A model generated the notes under the pieces. That model saw only the letters and a program-made list of their open reading frames with translations. It made no database searches and was not told where the DNA came from. The translations under genes and the position numbers were made by a program. Positions 15,295-23,464 of a DNA stretch of 36,083 nt are shown here, one piece after another; the first letter of the stretch is position 1, and each line of letters starts with the position of its first letter. Source of the stretch: Slackia sp. Its GTDB lineage: Bacteria; Actinomycetota; Coriobacteriia; Coriobacteriales; Eggerthellaceae. The stretch is from NCBI GenBank assembly GCA_030525985.1, contig JAUNDR010000014.1, positions 1,163 through 37,245 on the forward strand, read 5' to 3'.

Positions 15295-18200
15295 CGATTC
15301 GCCTTCCCATCGGCGGATTCGCCGTTCGCCAAGTCGCGCGCCAATCCCTCGATCGCTTCGATCAAGCTGTCATCCTCGCCGAGGTCGAAATACTTCACCG
15401 GCACCGAAAGCTTGCCCGTTTGGGCGACATAGCGCGCACCGTATCGGCGCAGCGGCGTCAAGGCGCTGCGAGGCACATCGATCGGCTCGATCGCGACCTT
15501 GCCCGCCGACACGCTGATAAGCTTCACGCCGTGCTCCGACGCCCATGCCCGCAAGCGGGACTTCGCGAACATATTCGCACATGCCTGCGGCATGGCGCCG
15601 TAACGCTCCTGCGTGCGCTCGAGCAGCTCGTCCACCGTCTCGGGCAATTCGGCGCAGGCGAGTTTGCGATACAGCAAAACACGCTCGTCGGCATCGGGAA
15701 CATACTCTTCGGGAATGTAGGTATGCACGGGCACGTTCACCGTGATGTCCGACAGCGCGGGAGGAAGCGTGTCGCCCGCATCGGGCTTGCCTTCGCGTGC
15801 GTCGCTCACGGCCTGGCTGAGCATCTGCGCGAACAAATCGAAGCCCACGCCGCTCATATTGCCGCTCTGCTCTGCGCCAAGCAGGCTGCCCGCGCCGCGA
15901 ATCTCCAGATCGCGCATCGCCACGCGCATGCCGCTTCCCAGATCGCGATGCTCGTTGATCGCATCGAGACGAGCCATGGCCTCTTCGGTCAGGCTCACGC
16001 TTTCCGGGAACATGAAGTACGCATACGCCTGTTGAGCGCTTCGGCCCACGCGGCCCTTGAGCTGATACATCTGCGCCAGGCCCAATCGCTGCGAATCCTC
16101 GATGATGAGCGTATTGGTATGCGGATTGTCGATGCCGCTTTCGATGATGGTCGTGGCGACCAAGACGTCGATCGCGCCGGCAGAGAAATCCTCCATCACA
16201 CGCTCGAGCTCTTCCTTGCTCATTTTGCCGTGCGCCACGCCCACGCGCGCCTCTGCCGCGGCCGCGCCCACGCGCGCAACCGCCTCGTCGATCGTGCGCA
16301 CGCGGTTGCTCACATAATACACCTGACCGCCGCGCTGCAGCTCGCGACGAATGGCCTCGCTCACCACGTCGACATCCCATTCGCCCACATGCACCTCCAC
16401 GGGACGTCGATTGTCGGGCGGCGTAAGGATCAAGCTCATATCGCGCACGCCCGAAAGGCTCATCTGCATCGTGCGCGGGATGGGCGTCGCCGACAACGTG
16501 AGCACATCGATCTGCTCGCGCAAGTTTTTCATCTGCTCTTTATGCGCCACGCCGAAACGCTGCTCTTCGTCGATGACGACCAGGCCCAGATCGCGCGGAT
16601 TCACGTCGCGGGAAAGAAGCCGGTGCGTGCCCACGAGCACATTCACCGTTCCTTCGGAGAATCCTTTCAACGCAAGCTTCTGCTCCGCCGGGCTGCGAAA
16701 GCGCGAGAGCACTTCCACCTTCACGCCGAACGGCTCGAAACGCTCTTTGAAGGTGGTGTAGTGCTGTTGCGCCAGAATGGTGGTCGGACACAGCACCATG
16801 ACCTGCTTGTTGTCCTGCGTCGCCTTGAACGCCGCGCGTAAAGCGACCTCCGTCTTGCCGAAACCGACATCGCCGCACACCAGGCGGTCCATCGGCTTCG
16901 ACGATTGCATGTCCGCCTTCACCTCGGCGATAGCCGCAAGCTGATCGGGCGTTTCTTCATAAGGGAACGCCTCTTCCATCTCCCGCTGCCACGGCGTATC
17001 GGGCGCGTAGCGAAATCCCTGGACGCTCGCACGACGCGTATAGACATCCACCAAATCGAATGCAAGCTGCTTGGTGGCCTTACGCGCCTTGGAAAGCGCC
17101 CGCGACCAATCGCTCGTGTTCAGACGCGTGCAACGCGGGCTCGATCCTTCGGGTCCCACATAGCGCGTCACGCGATCGAGCTGCTCGACCGGCACGAACA
17201 GCTTGTCGCCTTCGGCGTATTCGAGCAGCAGATAATCGCGCATCGTGCCGCCCATGTCCTGGCGCACCAAATCTTTGAAAAGAGCCACGCCGTGAGCGGC
17301 ATGCACCACGTAATCGCCCGGGGCGAACGGAAACGTCACTTCGGTCATATCGACCCGACGACGTCCGCGAATCTGCGAGGTGCGCCCCTGCGTGTCATGG
17401 ACAGACACCAAGCCCACCTTGGCGCTTGGGATGATCATGCCTAAAGGAATATCGACGTCGACCACGTTGACCACGCCGCGCTTGAGCTTGCGCACATCGC
17501 GATGCCACGATGGATTGTCGGATCCCGAACGCGCATTGCGACGCGAAAACGCAGGCGCGATCGAGCCGCCTCCTTGCGCCTGCGCACCCGAAAGCGCGCC
17601 CGCAGAAGAAGCGCCGCCCTCGGATATACCCTCCGCTTCGGCATCGAGGATTTCAACCACAGGCAAGGCGTTGTCCACCAAAAGCAGTTTCATATCGCGG
17701 CGGGCGCGCACATCGGGTACGCTGAAAACCGTGGTATAGCGCTGGTCGACCAGGCTGCGCAGGCGGCCGACGAGCTTTTCGGCGCTGCCCGCCACCTCGC
17801 TGCGTTTGACGGGCAGCTGGGCGTCCACCATGCCGCCGACGCGCATGATTGACGAAAGCGTATAGCGCTGCGCATGGCCGAAATCGAGCTGCGAAGGAGG
17901 GATATACAGCCCGTCGACCGTGATATGGCTTCCGTGCGACCGCTCCTGCGCGTCGTCGTAAGCACGCGAAGCATCGTCGAAGATGCTGCGGGGCTCGCTG
18001 AGAACCACGAGCGCAGCATCCGAAACGTAAGAACAAAGCGTTTCCGTCTTGGCGCAAAGCAACGGCAGCAAAGCGTCGGCGCCGACGAAATCGGTTCCGC
18101 CTTGCAGATTGCCGAGCAGATCGCGCCAGACGGGATCGCTTTCGGCGCGCTTCGCAACCACGGGCAACGCGCGCGCGACGGCCTTTTTTCCAAGCCGGTA

Positions 18201-18914
18201 TTCGCGCACCGGATACACGTCGACCTCGGAAAGCGACATGATGGTCTGCCCCGTCGACGGGACGACGCGGCGGATTTCATCCACATCGTCGCCGAAGAAA
18301 TCGATGCGCACCGGATACGGCGTGTCGCCGGGAAAGATATCCATCGTTCCACCGCGCACGCAAAACGTTCCCGGCCCTTCGAGCGCATCGCCCGTATTTT
18401 GGAAACCGCGCGCGACAAGCGCGACGGCGACCGACTCCATGTCGAGCGCTTCGCCCGTCGCCCCGTCGATGACGGGCGATTCGACGCGCACGATAAGCGG
18501 AGCGAACACGCATGCCCCATGCGGCGCCAAGGCGCGCACGATCGAAGCGGCCGACGCAACCGTCACACGCTCGGCCCCCGACTGCAAGCCCCAAGCCGCG
18601 CGGGCGCGGCGGGCGACGAAGCGCGCGTCGGGGGTCTTGGGAGCGAACGGATAATCGACGCGCGCGGGAAACGCCGCGACATTTTCATCGCCTATATAAG
18701 CGGCGACGCTGCGCGCGAACCCCTCGACGGCATCTTCGCCGGGAATGACCACGAGCATCGGCTGAGGGCGGGAGGCGAAACGCGCCGCCACCGCGAACGG
18801 GCGCGCCGACGCCGCAATGGCGAGAGCGGCATCTTCGCCCGCATCGAGCTTGGCATATACCTCGGCCAAAGCGCCGCTTTCTTCGATAGCGGCGGCAAGC
18901 GCGTCGATCAGCAT
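15291..18914 (-). CDS. mfd: Transcription-repair coupling factor Mfd
   Basis: A 1207-residue Mfd, normal in length and layout. The N-terminal UvrB-like half is followed by the CarD-like RNA polymerase interaction domain (FAPGDYVVHAAHGVALFKD to QLDRVTRYVG). The RecG-like translocase has Walker A GDVGFGKTE, DEEQ in VVIDEEQRFGV, LTLSATPIPRT and HGKMSKEELE. The C-terminal TRCF domain follows. Mfd uses ATP to push stalled RNA polymerase off damaged templates and recruits UvrA. A Gly/Ser/Ala-rich insertion lies at about 420-470, before the polymerase-binding domain. The start at 18914 has AAGGGG 7 nt upstream and is where family similarity begins; ATGs up to 19121 were rejected. It is the first gene of a unit with the GH73 hydrolase. 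Confidence 0.97.
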   Translation of the reverse strand: MLIDALAAAIEESGALAEVYAKLDAGEDAALAIAASARPFAVAARFASRPQPMLVVIPGEDAVEGFARSVAAYIGDENVAAFPARVDYPFAPKTPDARFVARRARAAWGLQSGAERVTVASAASIVRALAPHGACVFAPLIVRVESPVIDGATGEALDMESVAVALVARGFQNTGDALEGPGTFCVRGGTMDIFPGDTPYPVRIDFFGDDVDEIRRVVPSTGQTIMSLSEVDVYPVREYRLGKKAVARALPVVAKRAESDPVWRDLLGNLQGGTDFVGADALLPLLCAKTETLCSYVSDAALVVLSEPRSIFDDASRAYDDAQERSHGSHITVDGLYIPPSQLDFGHAQRYTLSSIMRVGGMVDAQLPVKRSEVAGSAEKLVGRLRSLVDQRYTTVFSVPDVRARRDMKLLLVDNALPVVEILDAEAEGISEGGASSAGALSGAQAQGGGSIAPAFSRRNARSGSDNPSWHRDVRKLKRGVVNVVDVDIPLGMIIPSAKVGLVSVHDTQGRTSQIRGRRRVDMTEVTFPFAPGDYVVHAAHGVALFKDLVRQDMGGTMRDYLLLEYAEGDKLFVPVEQLDRVTRYVGPEGSSPRCTRLNTSDWSRALSKARKATKQLAFDLVDVYTRRASVQGFRYAPDTPWQREMEEAFPYEETPDQLAAIAEVKADMQSSKPMDRLVCGDVGFGKTEVALRAAFKATQDNKQVMVLCPTTILAQQHYTTFKERFEPFGVKVEVLSRFRSPAEQKLALKGFSEGTVNVLVGTHRLLSRDVNPRDLGLVVIDEEQRFGVAHKEQMKNLREQIDVLTLSATPIPRTMQMSLSGVRDMSLILTPPDNRRPVEVHVGEWDVDVVSEAIRRELQRGGQVYYVSNRVRTIDEAVARVGAAAAEARVGVAHGKMSKEELERVMEDFSAGAIDVLVATTIIESGIDNPHTNTLIIEDSQRLGLAQMYQLKGRVGRSAQQAYAYFMFPESVSLTEEAMARLDAINEHRDLGSGMRVAMRDLEIRGAGSLLGAEQSGNMSGVGFDLFAQMLSQAVSDAREGKPDAGDTLPPALSDITVNVPVHTYIPEEYVPDADERVLLYRKLACAELPETVDELLERTQERYGAMPQACANMFAKSRLRAWASEHGVKLISVSAGKVAIEPIDVPRSALTPLRRYGARYVAQTGKLSVPVKYFDLGEDDSLIEAIEGLARDLANGESADGKANR

Positions 18915-19222
18915 GAAAACCCCTTCGTCATAACGGTCGGAAATCGCGAAACGATCCGCAAAACGCCCCATCGCGATCCGCGAATCATTTTCCCTTATAT
19001 CAAACAACTGTTCGTATATTATATGAGAAAACGATCGCGCGGAAAATCTCTTCGCGAGAATCGAAAGAAACCACGCATCGCGAGCGCCTCGGAAGGAATC
19101 GGGCTTTCGAGGGCGCAGCACGACCGATGCGAAGGCGAAGCCGCGCAGGAAGGCGCATGATGCGAAACGCGCGAATCGCCTTACAATACACGCATATGCC
19201 CGCAGACCACGAAGGAGCCGTC
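18915..19222. other. 308-bp divergent control region between mfd and nth
   Basis: The stretch holds no gene. On the minus side there is a TATAAT -10 (19018-19023) and a LexA-box-like palindrome (19001-19014), then an mfd leader of about 95 nt. On the plus side TACAAT (19182-19187) is a possible -10 for nth, with a poor -35. The core at 18990-19030 is clearly AT-rich against the GC-rich surroundings, as expected for a promoter. Confidence 0.6.
19001..19023 (-). promoter_or_regulatory. Candidate mfd promoter -10 with LexA/SOS-box-like site
   Basis: On the minus strand TATAAT (19018-19023) is followed 3 nt later by CGAAC-AGTT-GTTTG (19001-19014). This matches the Gram-positive/actinobacterial SOS box CGAACRNRYGTTYG at all but one position. 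A protein bound here would cover the expected transcription start. The -35 at 17-bp spacing is weak. Whether LexA binds is not known. Confidence 0.45.
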
Positions 19223-19882
19223 ATGCCCCGCGAAAATATGACGCAGAAACGAGAGCGCGCCGCCGAAATCGAACGACGTCTTTTCGACTGCTACGGCGAA
19301 GGAGAATGCTCGCTCGACCACGCCGACCCGTTCACGCTCACAATCGCCGTGATTCTTTCGGCCCAGTGCACCGATGCCGCCGTGAACAAGGTGACCCCCG
19401 AGCTGTTCGCGCGCTTCGGTACCCCCGAAACGATGGCGCATGCCGATGTGGCGGATATCGAATCGATCATCCACCCCTTGGGATTCTTCCGCTCGAAAGC
19501 GAAGAACATCATCGCCTGCGCGCAAACCGTGCTCGCCGATTTCGGAGGCGAGATTCCCAACGACATCGATGCGCTGCAGACGCTGCCGGGCGTCGGACGC
19601 AAAACCGCCAACGTGGTGATGTGCCAGGCATTCCGCAATCCGCAAGGCATTGCGGTGGACACGCACGTCTTCCGTATCGCGCATCGCCTGGGATTCGCCA
19701 CCCGCAATGACGACACGCCGCAGAAAACCGAAACGAAGCTGTTGAAAATCTATCCGCAGCGCGACTGGCTGTTCATCAACCACCAATGGGTGCATTTCGG
19801 ACGCGAATTCTGCAGCGCGCGCAATCCGAAATGTGCATTATGCCCGATCGCCGACCTGTGCCCAAGCCGCGCGAAGCATTAA
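19223..19882 (+). CDS. nth: Endonuclease III (DNA glycosylase/AP lyase)
   Basis: A 219-residue Nth, standard length. It has LSAQCTDAAVNKVTP, the helix-hairpin-helix LPGVGRKTANVV with catalytic Lys127, and VDTHVFR with catalytic Asp146. The [4Fe-4S] cluster ligands lie at Cys197, Cys204, Cys207 and Cys213 with the classic C-x6-C-x2-C-x5-C spacing. It removes oxidised pyrimidines and nicks abasic sites in base excision repair. The start at 19223 has GAAGGAG 5 nt upstream; the longer frame to 19127 was rejected. It diverges from mfd, so two DNA-repair genes share one control region. Confidence 0.96.
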   Translation: MPRENMTQKRERAAEIERRLFDCYGEGECSLDHADPFTLTIAVILSAQCTDAAVNKVTPELFARFGTPETMAHADVADIESIIHPLGFFRSKAKNIIACAQTVLADFGGEIPNDIDALQTLPGVGRKTANVVMCQAFRNPQGIAVDTHVFRIAHRLGFATRNDDTPQKTETKLLKIYPQRDWLFINHQWVHFGREFCSARNPKCALCPIADLCPSRAKH

Positions 19883-19994
19883 GCCGAAGACGATTCTCCC
19901 GAGCGCACGGCGCGACCTGCCGCGAATGCCCGACATGATCTTCCACGCCGCCGCCAAGGCATCCGACGCGGAAGCGGAACGTGCGGCTTGCGCT

Positions 19995-20534
19995 CTATTC
20001 GCCCAGCTTCGTCATGATCGCATCGACGATTTCATCGACGGGCGACAAGGTGCCGCGTGCCACATCGCCGCAGGCAAGCTTGCCGACTCCCGGTCCCACC
20101 AGCTCGATGCCGCGCTCTTCGAGCGTGCGCAGATTCGCCTGAGTGGCGGCGTTTTCATACATATGCGTGTTCATAGCGGGACATACGACAACGGGGCACG
20201 TCGCCGCCAAGAACGTGGACGAAACCATATCGTCGGCAATGCCATGCGCCAACTTGGCGATGATGTTCGCCGTAGCAGGCGCTACGCAGAAAAGATCGGC
20301 ATCTTGCGCCAACGTGATGTGCTTGATGGAGGCATCGTAGTTGTAGTCGAACGTGTCGGTATAGACCATGCGACCGGAAAGCGCCTCGAACGTCAACGGC
20401 GTGACGAATTTCGTGGCGTTCTCAGTCATGATCACCTGCACGTCGACATCGCGTTTATTGAGCTTGCTCACGATGTCGCATGCCTTATACGCGGCGATGC
20501 CGCCCGAAACAGCCAGAAGAACGCGCTTTGCCAT
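19995..20534 (-). CDS. coaC: Phosphopantothenoylcysteine decarboxylase CoaC (stand-alone)
   Basis: A 179-residue flavoprotein of the HFCD family. It has LLAVSGGIAAYKA at the start, His72 in IKHITLAQDAD, APATANIIAKLAHGIADD, the PAMN motif (119-122) and Cys155 in KLACGD; these are the FMN- and substrate-binding and proton-donor residues of CoaC. The enzyme decarboxylates 4'-phospho-N-pantothenoylcysteine to 4'-phosphopantetheine in coenzyme A synthesis. The CoaB synthetase half found in bifunctional Dfp is absent and must be encoded elsewhere. A different HFCD member, for example a peptide or flavin-prenyl enzyme, is less likely given PAMN and ACGD. The start has GGAAGG 4 nt upstream. Confidence 0.88.
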   Translation of the reverse strand: MAKRVLLAVSGGIAAYKACDIVSKLNKRDVDVQVIMTENATKFVTPLTFEALSGRMVYTDTFDYNYDASIKHITLAQDADLFCVAPATANIIAKLAHGIADDMVSSTFLAATCPVVVCPAMNTHMYENAATQANLRTLEERGIELVGPGVGKLACGDVARGTLSPVDEIVDAIMTKLGE

Positions 20535-20583
20535 GATGCCTTCCTTTCCTCGCAAAAATCTTCTGCAGTATAACCCGTCACGC

Positions 20584-20621
20584 AAAAAAGCCCGCCTCCC
20601 TCGATGAGAAAAGCGGGCTTT
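20584..20621 (-). terminator. Rho-independent terminator upstream of coaC
   Basis: AAAGCCCGC (20587-20595) pairs with GCGGGCTTT (20613-20621) around a 17-nt loop, and a run of six T follows on the minus strand. It separates any transcript from the permease side from coaC, which starts 50 nt further on. As it lies in the coaC leader it could also act as an attenuator. Confidence 0.75.
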
Positions 20622-20849
20622 CGCCTCATAAGCGCCGAATCGCCGTGCGTCCGCTCCGTCAACCCTTCCCAAGTCATCAATCGCAGACGAGGGCTCTAGC
20701 ACGAAAGCAAAATCCTCCAGATCGCATAACGGAGAGAGAAGACGCCCGGTGCCCCGAATCGACCCGACTGGCGCAGGGAGCGTGCTTCGTACGCGACCGG
20801 AGCAGCAGGGTCGAGGCGGAACGCCCGGCGTCTTTGCAGCGTCGGCTTA

Positions 20850-20876
20850 TTCCGTCGACCGGAAAGGCCGACGGAA
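20850..20876 (-). terminator. Hairpin directly after the permease stop codon
   Basis: TTCCGTCG (20850-20857) and CGACGGAA (20869-20876) form a perfect stem extended inward by three further pairs. The stem abuts the stop codon of the NCS1 permease. There is no T-tract, so it may stabilise the 3' end rather than terminate. Confidence 0.4.
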
Positions 20877-22199
20877 CTACAAGATCTGATCGGTTTCTTC
20901 GAATTTGACCACATCGACCTTCTTCGCCGCAGCATAGCCTTTCATGGCGACCCAATAGACGATGCCTGCGAACACGAGCGAATTAAGACCAGGAATGCCG
21001 ATCGCGAAAATGCTGCTCGCCTCGCCGACGGCGAATGCGGCGATCCACACGACGATGGCGACGGGGTTCCATTTCTCCACCGTCTTCGGCAGCACGCCCT
21101 CTTCACGCGATGCGTCCAAATCGGCGCGATTGCGTTTGAGCAGGTAGTAATCGACCACCATGATGCCCGCTACCGGCGGAATGGCAACGCCGAGCAGCGT
21201 GAGGAAATCCGTGAAGTAATTGATGATGCCGATCATGGAAAGCACCGTGCCCACGATGCCGAGGACCCACGTCATGATCGAACGGTTCACTTTGACATTG
21301 AACAGCGCGTTGATCATGGTGGCCATGCCCAGGCCGGACGAATACAGGTTGATGTCGTTGAGCTTGACCGTGGAAGCCACCACGATGATCACGCCCAGCA
21401 CGCCGGAAGTAGCCATCATGATGTCGGTGACGTTGTCGGTTCCCGTGGCATGCGCCAAAACGACGGCGATCAGGTTCATGCCGAGCTCGCCCAAAAACGT
21501 GCCGATCAGCGTCATCCAGAACACCTGCGTGCCGCTTTTCAGGTAGCGCGCATAGTCAGGCGTGCAGATGGCGCCCGCGATGAAGCCGCCCGCCACGATC
21601 GTGGTGGCGGCGCCGAACGAAAGCGCAGGGCCCGGATGAGGGGAATTCAAGAATTCGACCAGGCTGTGGTCTTGCAAAACGATAGCGGCCGACGCGATGA
21701 CGGCAACGATGAACAGCGGCACGAAAACGGCGGCGAAACGGGCGATCCATTTGATGCCCGCCACGACAAGCAGCGTGATGCCGAGACCGGTGATCAGCGC
21801 CCAGATGGGAAGATTGAGCACGCCCGTGATGTCGTACATGCCTTCGGCGAATACAGAGTTCTGAACGCCGAACCACCCCACCATGGAGATGGCCACCACA
21901 CCGCCGAGCAGCGCAGAGCCCATCTTTCCCAAGCCTGCCCAGCGCGACAGAAGACTCGTGGAAAGACCCTCGCGCGCGGCCGCCGTGCCGAGCGCCCAGC
22001 TTACGACCTGCAGCAGAACCGAACCGAGCATCGTCGCCCAGAATGCATCCCAAAACGACATGCCGTAGCCGAGCGTCGCGCCGAGCACGAGCTGCGACAC
22101 GCAGCAAAGTGCTCCGATCCTGATCATGAGAATCTGCCACAATGGCTGTTTCGCGCCCTCGGGAATGCGCGATAGCGAGAAATCGTTGTCGTTGCTCAC
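20877..22199 (-). CDS. NCS1-family nucleobase permease (CodB-like)
   Basis: A 440-residue integral membrane protein with about 12 hydrophobic segments. It matches the cytosine/purine/uracil permease family: LSRIPEGAKQPLWQI at the start, GMSFWDAFWATMLGSV, WFGVQNSVFAEGMY, FIAGAICTPDYARYLKSG and VDYYLLKRNRADLD. NCS1 proteins import nucleobases or related compounds with H+ or Na+; cytosine is likely but not certain. The start is GTG at 22199 (VSNDNDFSLSR), with GGAGGG 5-6 nt upstream. A longer ATG frame from 22253 would begin inside a leader hairpin and was rejected. No cytosine deaminase gene is nearby. It is a single-gene unit with its own strong promoter. Confidence 0.92.
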   Translation of the reverse strand: MSNDNDFSLSRIPEGAKQPLWQILMIRIGALCCVSQLVLGATLGYGMSFWDAFWATMLGSVLLQVVSWALGTAAAREGLSTSLLSRWAGLGKMGSALLGGVVAISMVGWFGVQNSVFAEGMYDITGVLNLPIWALITGLGITLLVVAGIKWIARFAAVFVPLFIVAVIASAAIVLQDHSLVEFLNSPHPGPALSFGAATTIVAGGFIAGAICTPDYARYLKSGTQVFWMTLIGTFLGELGMNLIAVVLAHATGTDNVTDIMMATSGVLGVIIVVASTVKLNDINLYSSGLGMATMINALFNVKVNRSIMTWVLGIVGTVLSMIGIINYFTDFLTLLGVAIPPVAGIMVVDYYLLKRNRADLDASREEGVLPKTVEKWNPVAIVVWIAAFAVGEASSIFAIGIPGLNSLVFAGIVYWVAMKGYAAAKKVDVVKFEETDQIL

Positions 22200-22236
22200 G
22201 ATTACCCTCCCCCTCGTCCGATCGAATTCTTTACGC

Positions 22237-22279
22237 GCGATGGCCGTGCGCACGAACGGAACGCACGCACGGCCATCGC
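22237..22279 (-). promoter_or_regulatory. 14-bp perfect leader hairpin of the NCS1 permease mRNA
   Basis: GCGATGGCCGTGCG (22237-22250) and CGCACGGCCATCGC (22266-22279) form a perfect 14-bp stem with a 15-nt loop. It lies between the permease promoter and its GTG start, near the 5' end of the transcript. It does not mask the Shine-Dalgarno, which lies about 30 nt downstream. It may be a 5' stabilising hairpin, a protein-binding site or part of an attenuator. No known riboswitch consensus is recognised. Confidence 0.55.
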
Positions 22280-22298
22280 ATCATGGAAATTGCCGTCT

Positions 22299-22326
22299 AT
22301 TATACTCCATCACATTAAAGCGTCAA
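22299..22326 (-). promoter_or_regulatory. Strong sigma-70-type promoter of the NCS1 permease
   Basis: On the minus strand TTGACG (22321-22326) and TATAAT (22299-22304) are separated by 16 bp, a near-consensus housekeeping promoter. It is the best promoter visible in the window. It lies between the azlD stop and the permease leader hairpin. Confidence 0.8.
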
Positions 22327-22400
22327 AGCACTTTCGCCATGCTTCGCGCGGACGATTCGTCCGACGGGAAACGATGCACCCTGCGGCAGAGCCGAAAAAA

Positions 22401-22742
22401 CTATCCGAGCAGCGCGGGACCGTACATGAGCACCGCCAGGAAGCAAACGCCGACGAGGATGCACCATGCGAGCGATTTCGTCTTGATGCCGACCACCATG
22501 ACCGCCACGGCGGCGATAAGCGGCGCAAGCCACGACCACGTATCGCCCGAAGCGATTTTGACGGGATCGAACAGGTCGTTTGCCACCAAGGCGGCGAATG
22601 CCGCAGGCGGAATGAAATTGAGCGCGCGAACCACGGTTTCGGGCAACTGCTTGCCCTTCAGCAAAAACACCGGCAAAACGCGGCACGCGAGCATCGTCAG
22701 CGCGCAGGCGCCGAATACGATAAGGAAATCGGATACGGACAT
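22401..22742 (-). CDS. azlD: AzlD-family branched-chain amino acid exporter, small subunit
   Basis: A 113-residue protein with four hydrophobic segments, typical of AzlD: FLIVFGACALTMLACRVLPVF, the LPETVVRALNFIPPAAFAALV motif, and two C-terminal helices. AzlD works with AzlC to export branched-chain amino acids or analogues. The ATG begins one base after the azlC stop (TGACATG), so translation is almost surely coupled. Confidence 0.92.
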   Translation of the reverse strand: MSVSDFLIVFGACALTMLACRVLPVFLLKGKQLPETVVRALNFIPPAAFAALVANDLFDPVKIASGDTWSWLAPLIAAVAVMVVGIKTKSLAWCILVGVCFLAVLMYGPALLG

Positions 22743-22743
22743 G

Positions 22744-23454
22744 TCAGGCCCCCATCCTGATGTCGGAATCCTGCGATTCGCGCGTCTTCAAGCTGAACGC
22801 CAATGCGGCGCCGACGCCCACCAGCGCGCCGATCAAGATGGCAGGGCCCGACAGGCCGATCAGCTTGCATACGATAACGCCCGCCATGGCGCTTGCGGCC
22901 GCAACGATATTGGCGCGCGTGATCTTCTGCATGCACAAAAGGCAGATGAACAAAGCCGTCATGGCAAACGACGCAAGCGCGGTGGGCAGCGAGACGGCAG
23001 AGCCCACCAGGGCACCCGCCGCATTGGACAGAAGCCAGGCGCTTTGGGAGAACAGATTCACCGCCAAGGCGGACCCGACCGACCACTCGCCGTTGATGAA
23101 TCGCGCGAGATTCACGCCGAAGCTCTCGTCTGTCACTGTTGCACCGAAGAAAAACGCAAGGCGCTTGCGGCACGTTCCGCAGAATTGCGACAACGACGCG
23201 CCATAAAGCATCTGGCGCGTGTTGACAAGCGACACGCTTGCAATGATGGCCGTCAACGGATTGCCCGCAAGGTACATGTTGGGAATCATGTACTGGCCCG
23301 CTCCGGAATAGAACAGGGCGCACATGACGACCACCATCCACACGTCCATGCCCGCCGTAGCGCACAGGATGCCGCACGGAATGCCCAGCACGACATAGCC
23401 CGCCATGATAGGCAGGGCCATTTTAAATGACTCTTTTATCCAGCTCTTTTGCAT
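22744..23454 (-). CDS. azlC: AzlC-family branched-chain amino acid exporter, large subunit
   Basis: A 236-residue membrane protein of the AzlC/YgaZ family. It has ALPIMAGYVVLGIPCGILCATAG, YSGAGQYMIPNMYLAGNPL, a SLVNTRQMLYGASL motif and TVTDESFGVN, all conserved in the family. It forms the transport pair with the adjacent AzlD. The chosen start MQKSWIKES lies 10 nt after the nhaC stop and has no Shine-Dalgarno. A TATAAT hexamer (23464-23469) overlaps the nhaC stop and would put transcription start within a few bases of the ATG, so both coupling and a leaderless mRNA are possible. Confidence 0.9.
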   Translation of the reverse strand: MQKSWIKESFKMALPIMAGYVVLGIPCGILCATAGMDVWMVVVMCALFYSGAGQYMIPNMYLAGNPLTAIIASVSLVNTRQMLYGASLSQFCGTCRKRLAFFFGATVTDESFGVNLARFINGEWSVGSALAVNLFSQSAWLLSNAAGALVGSAVSLPTALASFAMTALFICLLCMQKITRANIVAAASAMAGVIVCKLIGLSGPAILIGALVGVGAALAFSLKTRESQDSDIRMGA

Positions 23455-23464
23455 AATGCGGCAA

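Larger units (their letters stand above)
20535..20876. other. 342-bp intergenic stretch with structured repeats
   Basis: No credible gene is present. From coaC upstream it holds a TATACT -10-like hexamer on the minus strand (20567-20572), a minus-strand terminator (20584-20621), an imperfect long-range inverted repeat (about 20739-20835), and an 11-bp-stem hairpin directly after the permease stop (20850-20876). The long repeat pairs AGACGCC with GGCGTCT and TCGACCC with GGGTCGA, enclosing a small GCGT/ACGC hairpin. It could be a small RNA or a dispersed intergenic repeat. No SRP, 6S, RNase P or riboswitch consensus was recognised. Confidence 0.5.

Noticed and set aside
14925-16841. 638-codon plus-strand frame
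   Set aside because: Antisense to mfd and the muramidase gene; composition typical of a shadow frame.
18915-19121. Longer Mfd start codons at 19121 and 18971
   Set aside because: The frame upstream of 18914 covers the promoter-like AT-rich region and lacks family similarity; AAGGGG before 18914 is the better start signal.
20735-20840. SRP, 6S or RNase P RNA
   Set aside because: The CCGGAGCAGCAGGG stretch recalls part of SRP RNA, but the conserved GGAAGGAAGCAGCC apical region is missing, and no 6S or RNase P core motifs are present.
22200-22300. TPP or purine riboswitch upstream of the permease
   Set aside because: The leader is a simple hairpin with none of the conserved core sequences of these riboswitches.
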